This document shows, piece after piece, positions 1 to 11,812 of a stretch of 64,000 nt of DNA. Below the pieces are notes generated by a model, which saw nothing but the letters and a program-made list of their open reading frames with translations, was not told the DNA's origin and made no database searches. Location: positions 13,660,345 through 13,724,344 of the forward strand of contig CM075760.1 in NCBI GenBank assembly GCA_037974335.1. Reading direction: 5' to 3'. The translations under genes and the position numbers were made by a program. Within the stretch, counting starts at the first letter, position 1, and every line of letters begins with the position of its first letter. The DNA is from Prionace glauca (Eukaryota; Chordata; Chondrichthyes; Carcharhiniformes; Carcharhinidae).

Positions 1-118
1 GTCTCTGTATTGCTGTGTCTCTGTATCTGTGTGTCCCTCTCTGTATTTCTCTCTGTGTCTCTCTGTTTCCATGTCTGTGTGTCTGTCACTGTATTTCTCC
101 CTGTGTTGTCTCCCTCTG
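1..118 (+). repeat. Unit leader, partial (copy 1)
   Basis: A less regular TC/TG stretch containing the words TTTCCATGTCTG and GTCACTGTATTTCTCCCTG. It matches the leader at 15379-15537 from that copy's position ~15425 onward, so about 45 bases lie left of the window. Confidence 0.85.
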
Positions 119-3100
119 TGTATCTGTGTGTGTCTCTCTCTCTGTATCAGTGTGTCTCTCTCACTCTCTTTCTGTATCTGTACCTCTCTGGCTCTCTCTC
201 TCTCTCTGTATCTGTGTGTCTCTTTCTCACTCTGTATCTGTGTGTGTCTCTGTCACTCTGTATCTGTGTATGTCTCTCTCTCTCTGTATCTGTGTGTGTC
301 TCTCTCTCTGTATCTGTCTCTCTCTCTGTATCTGTGTGTGTCTCTCTCTCTCTGTATCTGTGTGTCTGTTTCTCTGTATCTGTGTGTGTCTCTCTCTCTG
401 TATCTGTGTTTCTCTCTCTCTCTCTGTATCTGTGTCTCTCTCACTCTCTGTATCTGTGTCTCTCCCTCTCTCTCTCTGTATCTGTGTGTGTCTCTCTTTC
501 TCTGTATCTGTGTGTGTCTCTCTCTCTCTGTATCTGTGTCTCTCTCTCTCTCTGTATCTGTGTGTGTCTCTCTCTCTGTATCTGTCTCTCTCTCTCTCTG
601 TATCTGTGTGCCTCACTCTCTGTATCTGTGTGTGTCTCTCTCTCTGTATCTGTGTGTGTCTCTCTCTCAGTATCTGTATCTCTCTCTCTCTGTATCTGTG
701 TGTGTGTCTCTCTCTGTAACTGTGTTTCTCTCTCTCTCTGTATCTGTGTATCTCTCTCTCTCTGTATCTGTGTCTCTCTCTCTATCTGTATCTCTCTCTC
801 TCTCTGTATCTGTGTGTGTCTCTCTCTCTGTATCTGTCTCTCTCACTCTGTATCTGTGTCTCTCTCTCTCTGTATCTGTGTGTGTCTCTCTCTCTGTATC
901 TGTATCTCTCTCTCTCTCTGTATCTGTGTGTGTCTCTCTCTCTCTGTATCTGTGTGTCTGTTTCTCTGTATCTGTGTGTGTCTCTCTCTCTGTATCTGTG
1001 TTTCTCTCTCTCTCTCTGTATCTGTGTCTCTCTCACTCTCTGTATCTGTGTCTCTCCCTCTCTCTCTCTGTATCTGTGTGTGTCTCTCTTTCTCTGTATC
1101 TGTGTGTGTCTCTCTCTCTCTGTATCTGTGTGTCTCTCTCTCTCTGTATCTGTGTGTGTCTCTCTCTCTGTATCTGTCTCTCTCTCTGTATCTGTGTGCC
1201 TCACTCTCTGTATCTGTGTGTGTCTCTCTCTCTGTATCTGTGTGTGTCTCTCTCTCAGTATCTGTATCTCTCTCTCTCTGTATCTGTGTGTGTGTCTCTC
1301 TCTGTAACTGTGTTTCTCTCTCTCTCTGTATCTGTGTATCTCTCTCTCTCTGTATCTGTGTCTCTCTCTCTATCTGTATCTCTCTCTCTCTCTGTATCTG
1401 TGTGTGTCTCTCTCTCTGTATCTGTCTCTCTCACTCTGTATCTGTGTCTCTCTCTCTCTCTGTATCTGTGTGTGTCTCTCTCTCTGTATCTGTATCTCTC
1501 TCTCTCTCTGTATCTCTGTGTGTGTCTCTCTCTGTATCTGTGTGTGCCTCTCTCTCTCTCTCTGTATCTGTATCTCTCTCTCTCTCTGTATCTGTGTGTG
1601 CCTCTCTCTCTCTCTGTATCTGTATCTCTCTCTCTCCCTGTATATGTGTGTGTCTCTCTCTCTCTGTATCTATATCTCTCTCTCTCTCTTTATCTGTGTC
1701 TCTCTCTGTCTCTGTATCTGTGTGTCTCTCTCTCTCTCTGTATCTGTCTCTCTCTCTGTCGCTCTCTCTCTCTGTATCTGTGTCACTCTCTCTCTGTATC
1801 TGTGTGTGTCTCTCTCTCTCTGTATCTGTGTATGTCTCTCCCTCTGTGTATCTGTGTGTGTCTCTCTCTCTGTATCTGTGTATGTCTCTCTCTCTCTGTA
1901 TCTGTGTGTGTGTCTCTCTCTCTGTATCTGTGTGTCTTTCTCTCTGTATCTGTTTCTCTGTATCTGTGTGTGTCTCTCTCTCTGTATCTGTGTATCTCTC
2001 TCTCTCTATATCTGTGTCTCACTCTCTCTCTGTATCTGTGTGTGTCTCTCTCTCTGTACCTTTCTCTCTCTCTCTGTATCTGTGTGTCTCAATCTCTCTC
2101 TGTATCTGTGTGTGTCTCTCTCTCTGTATCTGTGTGTGTCTCTCTCTCTGTATCTGTATCTCTGTCTCTCTCTGTATCTGTGTGTGTGTCTCTCTCTGTA
2201 ACTGTGTTTCTCTCTCTCTCTGTATCTGTGTATCTCTCTCTCCTCTCTCTGTATCTGTGTCTCTCTCTCTATCTGTATCTCTCTCTCTCTCTGTATCTGT
2301 GTGTGTGTCTCTCTCTCTGTATCTGTGTGTGTCTCTCTCTCTGTATCTGTATCTCTCTGTCTCTGTATCTGTGTGTGTGTGTCTCTCTGTATCTGTATCT
2401 CTCTCTCTCTGCATCTGTGTGTGTGTGTCTCTCTGTATCTGTATCTCTCTCTCTCTCTGTATCTGTATCTCTCTCACTCTCTGTATCTGTGTGTGCCTCT
2501 CTCTCTATCTGTATCTGTGTGTGTCTCTCTCTTTCTCTGTATCTATGTGTCTCTCTCTCTGTATCTTTGTGCCTGTTTCTCTGTATCTGTGTGTGTCTCT
2601 GTCTCTGTATCTGTGTTTCTCTCTCTCTCTCTGTATCTGTGTCTCTCTCTCTCTCTGTATCAGTGTGTGTCTCTCTCTGTGTATTTGTGTGTCTCACTCT
2701 CTCTCTGTATCTGTGTGTGTCTCTCTCTCTGTATATGTGTGTGTCTCTCTCTCTGTATCTGTATCTCTCTCTCTCTGTATCTGTGTGTGTGTCTCTCTCT
2801 GTAACTGTGTTTCTCTCTCTCTCTGTATCTGTGTATCTCTCTCTCTCTGTATCTGTGTCTCTCTCTCTATCTGTATCTCTCTCTCTCTCTGTATCTGTGT
2901 GTGTGTCTCTCTCTCTGTATCTGTGTGTGTCTCTCTCTCTGTATCTGTATCTCTCTGTCTCTGTATCTGTGTGTGTGTGTCTCTCTGTATCTGTATCTCT
3001 CTCTCTCTGTATCTGTGTGTGTGTGTCTCTCTGTATCTGTATCTCTCTCTCTCTCTGTATCTGTATCTCTCTCACTCTCTGTATCTGTGTGTGCCTCTCT

Positions 3101-6100
3101 CTCTATCTGTATCTGTGTGTGTCTCTCTCTCTCTCTGTATCTATGTGTCTCTGTTTGTGTATCTCTGTTTCTGTATCTGTCTCTCTCTCTCTCTGTATCT
3201 GTGTGTCTCTGTCTCTGTATCTGTGTGTCTGTTTCTCTGTATCTGTGTGTGTCTATCTCTCTGTATCTGTGTTTCTCTCTCTCTCTGTATCAGTGTCTCT
3301 CTCTCTCTGTATCTGTGTCTCTCTCTCTCTCTCTGTATCTGTTTCTCTCTCTCTCTCTCTGTATCTGTGTGTGCCTCTCTCTCTGTATCTGTCTCTCTCT
3401 CTCTATGCATCTGTGTGTCTCTCTCTCTGTATCTGTGTGTCTGTTTCTCTGTATCTGTGTGTGACTCTCTCTCTGTATCAGTGTTTTTCTCTCTCTCTCT
3501 CTGTATCTGTGTCTCTCTCGCTCTCTGTATCTGTGTGTCTCTCTCTCTCTCTCCGTATCTGTGTGTCTCTCTCTCTGTATCTGTGTGTCTCTCTCTCTCT
3601 CTGTATCTGTGTGTGTCTTTCTCTCTGTATCTGTGTGTGACACTCTCTCTGTATCTGTCTTTCTCTCTGTATCTGTGTCTCTCACTCTCTGTATCTGTGT
3701 GTCTCTCTCTCTGTATCTGTGTGTCTGTTTCTCTGTATCTGTGTGTGTCTCTCTCTCTGTATCTGTGTTTCTTTCTCTCTCCCTGTATCTGTGTCTCTCT
3801 CTCTCTCTGTATCTGTGTGTGTCTCTCTCTCTGTATCTGTCTCTCTCTTTCTGTATCTGTGTCACTCTCACTCTCTGTATCTGTGTGTGTGTCTCTCTCT
3901 GTATCTGTCTCTCTCTCTCTCTGTATCTGTGTGTCTCACTCTCTCTCTGTATCTGTGTGTGTCTCTCACTCTGTATCTGAGTGTGACCCTCTCTCTGTAT
4001 CTGTATCTCTCTCTCTCTCTGTATCTGTGTGTGTGTCTCTCTCTGTAACTGTGTTTCTCTCTCTCTGTATCTGTGTATCTTTCTCTCTCTGTATCTGTGT
4101 CTCTCTCTCTATCTGTATCTCTCTCTCTCTCTCTGTATCTGTGTATGTCTCTCTCTCTGTATCTGTATCTCTCTGTCTCTGTATTTGTGTGTGTGTGTCT
4201 CTCTGTATCTATATCTCTCTCCCTCTCTCTGTATCTGTGTGTGTGTGTCTCTCTGTACCTGTATCTCTCTCTCTCTCTATCTGTGTGTGCCTCTCTCTCT
4301 CTCTGTATCTGTATCTCTCTCTCTCTCTGTATCAGTGTGTGTGTCTCTCTCTCTCTGTATCTGTGTGTCTCTCTCTGTATCTATGTGTCTCTCTCTCTGT
4401 ATCTGTGTGTCTGTTTCTCTGTATCTGTGTGTGTCTCTCTCTCTGTGTATCTGTATCTCTCTCTCTCTCTGTATCTGTGTGTGTGTCTCTCTCTGTATCT
4501 GTATCTCTCCCTCTCTCTGTAACTGTGTGTGTCTCTCTCTCTGTATCTGTGTGTGCCTCTCTCTCTGTATCTGTCTCTCTCTCTCTGTATCTGTGTCTCT
4601 CTCTCTCTCTGTATCTGTGTGTCTCTCTCTCTGTATCTGTGTGTCTGTTTCTCTGTATCTGTGTGTCTCTCTGTCTCTCTGTATCTGTGTTTCTCTCTCT
4701 CTCTGTATCTGTGTCTCTCTCTCTCTGTATCTGTGTCTCTCTCTCTCTCTCTGTATCTGTGTCTCTCTCTCTCTCTCTGTATCTGTGTGTGTGTCTCTCT
4801 CTCTGTATCTGTCTGTCTCTCTCTCTGTATCTGTGTGTCTCACTCTCTCTCTGTATCTGTGTGTGTCACTCTCTGTGTATCTGTGTGTCTCTCTCTCTCT
4901 GTATCAGTGTGTCTCTCTCACTCTCTTTCTGTGTCTGTATCTCTCTGGCTCTCTCTCGCTCTGTATCTGTGTTTCTCTCTCTCTCTGTTTCTGTGTGTGT
5001 GTCTCTCTCTCTGTATCTATGTGTGTCTCTCTCTCTGTGTATCTGTGTATGTCTCTCCCTCTGTGTATCTGTGTGTGTCTCTCTCTCTGTATTTGTGTAT
5101 GTCTCTCTCTCTCTGTATCTGTGTGTGTCTCTCTCTGTATCTGTGTGTCTCTCTCTCTGTATCTGTGTGTCTGTTTCTCTGTATCTGTGTGTGTCTCTCA
5201 CTCTGTATCTGTGTATCTCTCTCTCTCTGTATCTGTCTCTCTCTCTCTCTCTGTATCTGTGTGTGTCTCTCTCTCTGTATCTTTCTCTCTCTCTCTCTGT
5301 ATCTGTGTGTCTCACTCTCTGTATCTGTGTGTGTCTCTCTGTATCTGTATCTCTCTCTCTCTCTGTATCTGTGTGTGTGTCTCTCTCTGTAACTGTGTTT
5401 CTCTCTCTCTGTATCTGTGTATCTCTCTCTCTCTGTATCTGTGTCTCTCTCTCTATCTGTATCTCTCTCTCTCTCTCTGTATCTGTGTGTGTGTCTCTCT
5501 CTCTGTATCTGTGTGTGTCTCTCTCTCTGTATCTGTATCTCTCTCTCTCTGTATCTGTGTGTGTGTCTCTCTGTATCTGTATCTCTCTCTGTATCTGTAT
5601 CTCTCTCACTCTCTGTATCTGTGTGTGCCTCTCTCTCTCTCTGTATCTCTGTGTGTCTCTCTCTCTCTCTGTATCTATGTGTCTCTGTTTGTGTATCTCT
5701 GTATCTGTATCTGTCTCTCTCTCTCTCTGTATCTGTGTGTGTGTCTCTCTCTCTCTGTATCTATGTGTCTCTCTCTCTGTATCTGTGTGTCTGTTTCTCT
5801 GTATCTGTGTGTGTCTCTGTCTCTGTATCTGTGTTTCTCTCTCTCTCTCTGTATCTGTGTCTCTCTCTCTCTCTGTATCAGTGTGTGTCTCTCTCTCTGT
5901 ATCTGTGTGTGTCTCTCTCTCTGTATCTGTCTCCCTCTCTCTGTATCTGTGTCTCTCTCTCTCTCTCTGTATCTGTGTGTGCCTCTCTCTCTGTATCTGT
6001 CTCTCTCTCTCTATGTATCTGTGTGTCTCTCTCTCTGTATCTGTGTGTCTGTTTCTCTGTATCTGTGTGTGTCTCTCTCTCTGTATCTGTGTTTTTCTCT

Positions 6101-7449
6101 CTCTCTCTCTGTATCTGTGTCTCTCTCGCTCTCTGTATCTGTGTGTCTCTCTCTCTCTGTGTATCTGTGTGTCTCTCTCTCTGTATCTGTGTGTCTGTTT
6201 CTCTGTATCTGTGTGTGTCTCTCTCTCTGTATCTGTGTTTCTTTCTCTCTCTCCGTATCTGTGTCTCTCTCTCTCTCTGTATCTGTGTGTGTCTTTCTCT
6301 CTGTATCTGTCTCTCTCTTTCTGTATCTGTGTCTCTCTCTCTCTCTGTATCTGTGTGTGTCTCTCTCTCTGTATCTGTCTCTCTCTCTCTCTGTATCTGT
6401 GTGTCTCACTCTCTCTCTGTATCTGTGTGTCTCTCTCTCTCTCTGTATCTGAGTGTGTCTCTCTCTCTGTATCTGTATCTCTCTCTCTCTGTATCTGTGT
6501 TTTTCTCTCTCTCTGTATCTTTGTATCTCTCTCTCTCTGTATCTGTGTCTCTCTCAATATCTGTATCTCTCTCTCTCTCTGTATCTGTGTGTGTGTGTCT
6601 CTCTGTATCTGTATCTCTCTCTCTCTCTGTATCTGTGTGTGTGTGTGTCTGTATTTGTATCTCTCTCTCTCTGTATCTGTGTGTGCCTCTCTCTCTCTCT
6701 GTATCTGTATCTCTCTCTCTCTCTGTATCAGTGTGTGCCTCTCTCTCTGTCTGTATCTGTGTGTGTGTCTCTCTCTCTCTCTGTATCTGTGTGTCTCTCT
6801 CTGTATCTATGTGTCTCTCTCTCTGTATCTGTGTGTCTGTTTCTCTGTATCTGTGTGTGTGTCTCTCTCTCTGTTTCTGTATCTCTCTCTCTCTCTGTGT
6901 CTGTGTGTGTGTCTCTCTCTGTATCTGTATCTCTCCCTCTCTCTGTATCTGTGTGTGTGTGTCTCTCTGTATCTGTATCTCTCTATCTCTGTATCTGTGT
7001 GTGCATCTCTCTGTATCTGTGTATGTCGCTCTCTCTCTCTCTGTATCTGTATCTCTCTCTCTGTATCTGTTTGTGTCTCTCTCTCTGTATCTGTATCTCT
7101 CTCTCTCTGTATCTGTGTGTGTGTCTCTCTCTCTGTATCTGTATCTCTCTCTCTCTCTGTATCTGTGTCTCTCTCTTTCTCTGTATCTGTGTGTGTGTCT
7201 CTCTCTCTCTCTGTATCTCTCTCTCTCTCTCTGTCTCTCTCTCTCTCTGTATCTGTGTCACTCTCTCTCTGTATCTGGATGTCTCTCTTTCTCTTGTATC
7301 TGTGTGTGTGTCTCTCTCTCTGTATCTGTGTGTGTCTCTCTCTCTCTGTATCTGTGTGTGTGTCTCTCTCTGTATCTGTCTCTCTCTCTCTCTGTATCTG
7401 TGTGTGTGTCTCTCTCTCTGTATCTGTGTGACTCTCTCTCTGTAACTGT

Positions 7450-8781
7450 GTGTCTGTTTCTCTGTATCTGTGTGTGTCTCTCTCTCTGTATCTGTGTTTC
7501 TCTCTCTCTCTCTGTATCTGTGTGTCTCTCTCTCTCTGTATCTGTTTGTCTCTCTCTCTCTCTGTATCTGTCTCTGTCTCTCTCTCTCTGTATCTGTATC
7601 TCTCTCGCTCTCTCTCTCTCTGTATCTGTGTGTGTCTCTCTCTCTGTATCAGTGTGTCTCTCTCACTCTCTTTCTGTATCTGTATCTCTCTGGCTCTCTC
7701 TCTCTCTCTGTATCTGTGTGTGTCTCCCTCTCTCTGTATCTGTGTGTCTCTCTCTCCCTCTTTATCTGTCTGTGTGTCTCTCTCTCTGTATCAGTGTATG
7801 TCTATCTCTCTCTGTATCTGTGTGTGTGTCTCTCTCTGTATCTGTCTCTCTCTCTCTCTGTACCTGTGTGTCTCTCTCTCTCTCTGTATCTGTGTGTCTC
7901 TCTCTCTGTAACTGTGTGTCTGTTTCTCTGTATCTGTGTGTGTCTCTCTCTCTGTATCTGTGTTTCTCTCTCTCTCTCTGTAACTGTGTGTCTCTCTCTC
8001 TCTGTATCTGTTTGTTTCTCTCTCTCTGTATCTGTCTCTCTCTCTCTCTCTCTGTATCTGTGTGTGTGTGTCCCTCACTCTGTATCTGTGTGTGGCTCTC
8101 TCTCTGTATCTCTGTGTGTCTCTCTCTCTGTATCTGTCTCTCTCTCTCTGTATCTGTGTGTCTCTCTGTGTATCTGTGTGTGTCTCTCTCTCTGTATCAG
8201 TCTCTCTCTCTCTCTGTATCTGTGTGTCTGACTCTCTCTCTGTATCTGTGTGTGTGTCTCTCTCTGTATCTGTGTGTGTCTCTCTCTCTGTATCTGTGTG
8301 TGTGTCTCTCTCTGTATCTGTGTTTCTCTCTCTCTCTCTCTGTATCTGTGTCTCTCTCTCTATCTGTATCTCACTCTCTCTCTGTATCTGTGTGTGTGTC
8401 TCTCTCTCTGTATCTGTGTGTGTCTCTCTTTCTGTATCTGTATCTCTCTCTCTGTATCTGTGTGTGTGTCTCTCTCTGTATCTGTATCTCTCTCTATCTC
8501 TGTATCTGTGTGTGTGTCTCTCTCTGTATCTGTATCTCTCTCTCTCTCTGTATCTGTGTGTGCCTCTCTCTCTCTCTGTATCTGTATCTCTCTCTCTCTC
8601 TGTATCTGTGTGTGCCTCTCTCTCTCTCTGTATCTGTATCTCTCTGTCTCTGTGTATCTGTGTGTCTCTCTCTCTCTCTGAATCTGTATCTCTCTCTCTC
8701 TCTGTATCTGTGTCTCTCTGTTTCTCTGTATCTGTGTGTCTCTCTCTCTCTGTATCTGTGTGACTCTCTCTCTGTAACTGT
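7450..8781 (+). repeat. 1332-bp local tandem duplication, copy a
   Basis: The segment from TAACTGTGTGTCTGTTTC at 7443 to 8774 is repeated 1332 bp later with only scattered changes, for example TACCTG near 7860 against TATCTG in the second copy. The homologous part of array 3 (about 24905-26220) holds one copy. Confidence 0.85.
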
Positions 8782-10090
8782 GTGTCTGTTTCTCTGTATC
8801 TGTGTGTGTCTCTCTCTCTGTATCTGTGTTTCTCTCTCTCTCTCTGTATCTGTGTGTCTCTCTCTCTCTGTATCTGTTTGTCTCTCTCTCTCTCTGTATC
8901 TGTCTCTGTCTCTCTCTCTCTGTATCTGTATCTCTCTCGCTCTCTCTCTCTCTGTATCTGTGTGTGTCTCTCTCTCTGTATCAGTGTGTCTCTCTCACTC
9001 TCTTTCTGTATCTGTATCTCTCTGGCTCTCTCTCTCTCTCTGTATCTGTGTGTGTCTCCCTCTCTCTGTATCTGTGTGTCTCTCTCTCCCTCTTTATCTG
9101 TCTGTGTGTCTCTCTCTCTGTATCAGTGTATGTCTATCTCTCTCTGTATCTGTGTGTGTGTCTCTCTCTGTATCTGTCTCTCTCTCTCTCTGTATCTGTG
9201 TGTCTCTCTCTCTCTCTGTATCTGTGTGTCTCTCTCTCTGTAACTGTGTGTCTGTTTCTCTGTATCTGTGTGTGTCTCTCTCTCTGTATCTGTGTTTCTC
9301 TCTCTCTCTCTGTAACTGTGTCTCTCTCTCTCTCTGTATCTGTTTGTTTCTCTCTCTCTGTATCTGTCTCTCTCTCTCTCTCTCTGTATCTGTGTGTGTG
9401 TGTCCCTCACTCTGTATCTGTGTGTGGCTCTCTCTCTGTATCTCTGTGTGTCTCTCTCTCTGTATCTGTCTCTCTCTCTCTGTATCTGTGTGTCTCTCTG
9501 TGTATCTGTGTGTGTCTCTCTCTCTGTATCAGTCTCTCTCTCTCTCTGTATCTGTGTGTCTGACTCTCTCTCTGTATCTGTGTGTGTGTCTCTCTCTGTA
9601 TCTGTGTGTGTCTCTCTCTCTGTATCTGTGTGTGTGTCTCTCTCTGTATCTGTGTTTCTCTCTCTCTCTCTCTGTATCTGTGTCTCTCTCTCTATCTGTA
9701 TCTCACTCTCTCTCTGTATCTGTGTGTGTGTCTCTCTCTCTGTATCTGTGTGTGTCTCTCTTTCTGTATCTGTATCTCTCTCTCTGTATCTGTGTGTGTG
9801 TCTCTCTCTGTATCTGTATCTCTCTCTATCTCTGTATCTGTGTGTGTGTCTCTCTCTCTGTATCTGTATCTCTCTCTCTCTCTGTATCTGTGTGTGCCTC
9901 TCTCTCTCTCTGTATCTGTATCTCTCTCTCTCTCTGTATCTGTGTGTGCCTCTCTCTCTCTCTGTATCTGTATCTCTCTGTCTCTGTGTATCTGTGTGTC
10001 TCTCTCTCTCTCTGAATCTGTATCTCTCTCTCTCTCTGTATCTGTGTCTCTCTGTTTCTCTGTATCTGTGTGTCTCTCTCTCTCTCTGTA
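8782..10090 (+). repeat. 1332-bp local tandem duplication, copy b
   Basis: Second copy of the segment at 7450-8781. Similarity fades near 10090, where the array continues as in array 3 at an offset of 16129. Confidence 0.85.
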
Positions 10091-10789
10091 TCTGTCTCTC
10101 TCTCTGTCTGTCTCTCTCTGTATCTGTGTCACTCTCTCTCTTTATCTGCGTGTCTCTCTTTCTCTTGATCTGTGTGTGTCTCTCTCTCTCTGTAACTGTG
10201 TGTCTCTCTCTCTCTGTATCTGTGTGTTTTCTCTCTCTCTCTTTCTGTACCTGTATCTCTCTTGCTCTCTCTCTCTCTGTATCTCTGTGTGTCTCTCTCT
10301 CTCTGTATCTGTGTGTCTCGCTCTCTCTCTGTATCTGTGTGTCTCTCTCTCTGTGTATCTGTGTGTGTGTCTCTCTCTCTGAATCTGTGTCTCTCTCTCT
10401 GTATCTGTGTGTGTGTCTCTCTCTCTGTATCTGTGTATGTCTCTCTCTCTCTGTATCTGTGTGTGCCTCTCTCTCTCTCTGTATCTGTATCTCTCTCTCT
10501 CTCTGTATCTGTGTGTGCCTCTCTCTCTCTCTGTATCTGTATCTCTCTGTCTCTGTGTATATGTGTGTGTCTCTCTCTCTCTATCTGTATCTCTCTCTCT
10601 ATCTGTATCTGTCTCTCTCTCTCTCTCTGTATCTGTGTCTCTCTCTCTCTGTATCTATGTGTGTCTCTCTCTCTGTATCTGTCTCTCTCTCTCTGTATCT
10701 GTGTGTCTCACTCTCTCTCTGTATCTGTGTGTGTCTCTCTCTCTGTATCTGTGTGTGTCTCTCTCTCTGTATCTGTGTGTGTCTGTATT

Positions 10790-11435
10790 CCAAAATTGCC
10801 CCTTAATGTCCCAAGTTGTGAAGGTTGGGGGGATTGTCCATGCTAAATTGCCCCAGAGATGGAGAGACAGGGACACAGGGGAACCCGAAACGCTACAGAA
10901 ACAGGAGAAAGGTTTGAAAATGGAGGAATGTTTCTTATCCATCTATAAAAATAACCCACTCTGACAGCAGTTCCATTTCACACTCTCTGCTCAGTCCTAT
11001 GTTGGGGGGGGGGGGGGGTTTAGTGTGGGATCAATGTTTGCTTTTCTCAAACCGCAGTGAGATTCCCAACAAGGACAAGAGGTTTCAGTGTTTAAAAATG
11101 TAAAGATTACAAACACAAAGCAGATAGAGAGTGATGAGACCTCACACCTTCAATGTAGTGATTCCCCCAATCTTTCCTTTTGTATACCTTCCTCTGTCTG
11201 AAGTATTGGAGATGTAGACATTACTGAAATAATTCAATCTCTCGGGACAATCCCTGTAAACAGCTTCTGGAAACAAATTGACACTTTAATCACCCAAAAA
11301 GCTGAATCTCCATTCAAACATCTCCCTCCGCATATCCTTGTAAATGTAAAGATAATTCCCATTTCCCCAAAGCAGGAAGATATGGAATGGAATCACCTGA
11401 ACCTCTCTATCAAAGATAGAAAGTTTATTTTCCAT
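10790..11435 (+). repeat. Spacer core, copy 1 (short class)
   Basis: A non-satellite core present in seven copies in the window. It starts with CCAAAATTGCCCC, and its first ~65 bp resemble a SINE internal module in plus orientation. A run of 15 G lies near 11003-11017. The rest is unrecognised AT-rich sequence up to the minus-strand SINE. Here the core carries the CCTATGTT, TGAAATAATT and TCTCCATTC variants. No gene is seen. Confidence 0.85.
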
Positions 11436-11707
11436 AAAGTTTATTTATTAGTGTCACAAGTAGGTTCACATTAACATTGGAATAAAGTTACTGTGAAAAT
11501 GACATAGTCCCCACACTCCGGCGCCTGTTCGGGTTACACTGAGGGAGAATTTAGCACAGTCAATACACCCGAACCAGCACATCTTTCAGATTGTGGGAGG
11601 AAACTGGAACACCCGGAGGAAACCCATCCAGACACGGGGAGAACATACAGACTCCGCACAGAGAGTGACTCAAGCTGGGAATCGAACCCAGGTCCCTGGA
11701 GCTGTGT
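11436..11707 (-). mobile_element. tRNA-derived SINE, headless (spacer 1)
   Basis: Read on the minus strand, it begins near 11707 with a B box (GGTTCGATTCC, about 11678-11689), runs through the conserved body (GTTTCCTCCGGGTG) and ends with ACTAATAAATAAACTTTA at the left. The A box and first tRNA-like bases are missing, replaced by a CR1 tail. It resembles common elasmobranch SINEs; the exact family name is uncertain. Confidence 0.8.
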
Positions 11708-11756
11708 ACATAAGACCATAATAAATAGGATCAGGAGTAGGCCATCTAGCCCTTCG
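11708..11756 (-). mobile_element. CR1 LINE 3'-tail fragment (spacer 1)
   Basis: About 50 bp matching the 3' end of the CR1 element at 63242-63703 (AGGAGTAGGCCATCTAGCCC). It joins the SINE on one side and stops at CCTTCG where the CA-rich block starts. The same two joints occur in all seven spacers. Confidence 0.75.
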
Positions 11757-11812
11757 CGCACACACACCCACAAAGAGAGAAACACACACACACAAAGAGA
11801 GAAACACACACA
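11757..11812 (+). repeat. Short AN-phase block (CA/GAGAAA), spacer 1
   Basis: Alternating-A repeat, ACACACAAAGAGAGAAACAC type, only ~56 bp long. It passes directly into the TC array. The short length defines the short spacer class, shared with spacer 3. Confidence 0.85.

Larger units (their letters stand above)
1..10788 (+). repeat. TN-phase satellite array 1 (first doublet, long array)
   Basis: This pyrimidine-rich array has T at almost every second base. Units are (TC)n, then TG-TA-TC, then (TG)n, about 18-26 bp long and varying by whole dinucleotides. Interruptions such as TTTCTC, TAACTG and CTCACTC break the phase and serve as register marks. Stops appear only at such breaks, so the stop-free frames here are not genes. 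The first ~118 bases are the right part of the unit leader, so the window opens inside a repeat unit. Array 3 matches this one at an offset of about 15424 at its left end, 15278 in the middle and 16129 at its right end. Confidence 0.95.

Noticed and set aside
4866-6557. Long minus-strand frames rich in RE, DT and QI (coiled-coil or charged-repeat look)
   Set aside because: They are the complement of the same dinucleotide array: alternating ANA and NAN codons give Arg/Thr/Ile with Glu/Asp/His/Gln/Tyr. Not a protein.
10-7431. 2473-codon open frame and many similar + strand frames across the arrays (SLSVSVCV and LYLCVSLS patterns)
   Set aside because: The alternating-T phase cannot form stop codons in any + frame, so all frames are open. 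The composition is forced by the repeat, and there are no starts, domains or codon bias to support a gene.
11400-11500. AATAAA words near the SINE as a host polyadenylation signal
   Set aside because: They belong to the SINE 3' tail or occur by chance. No upstream gene supports a transcript end.
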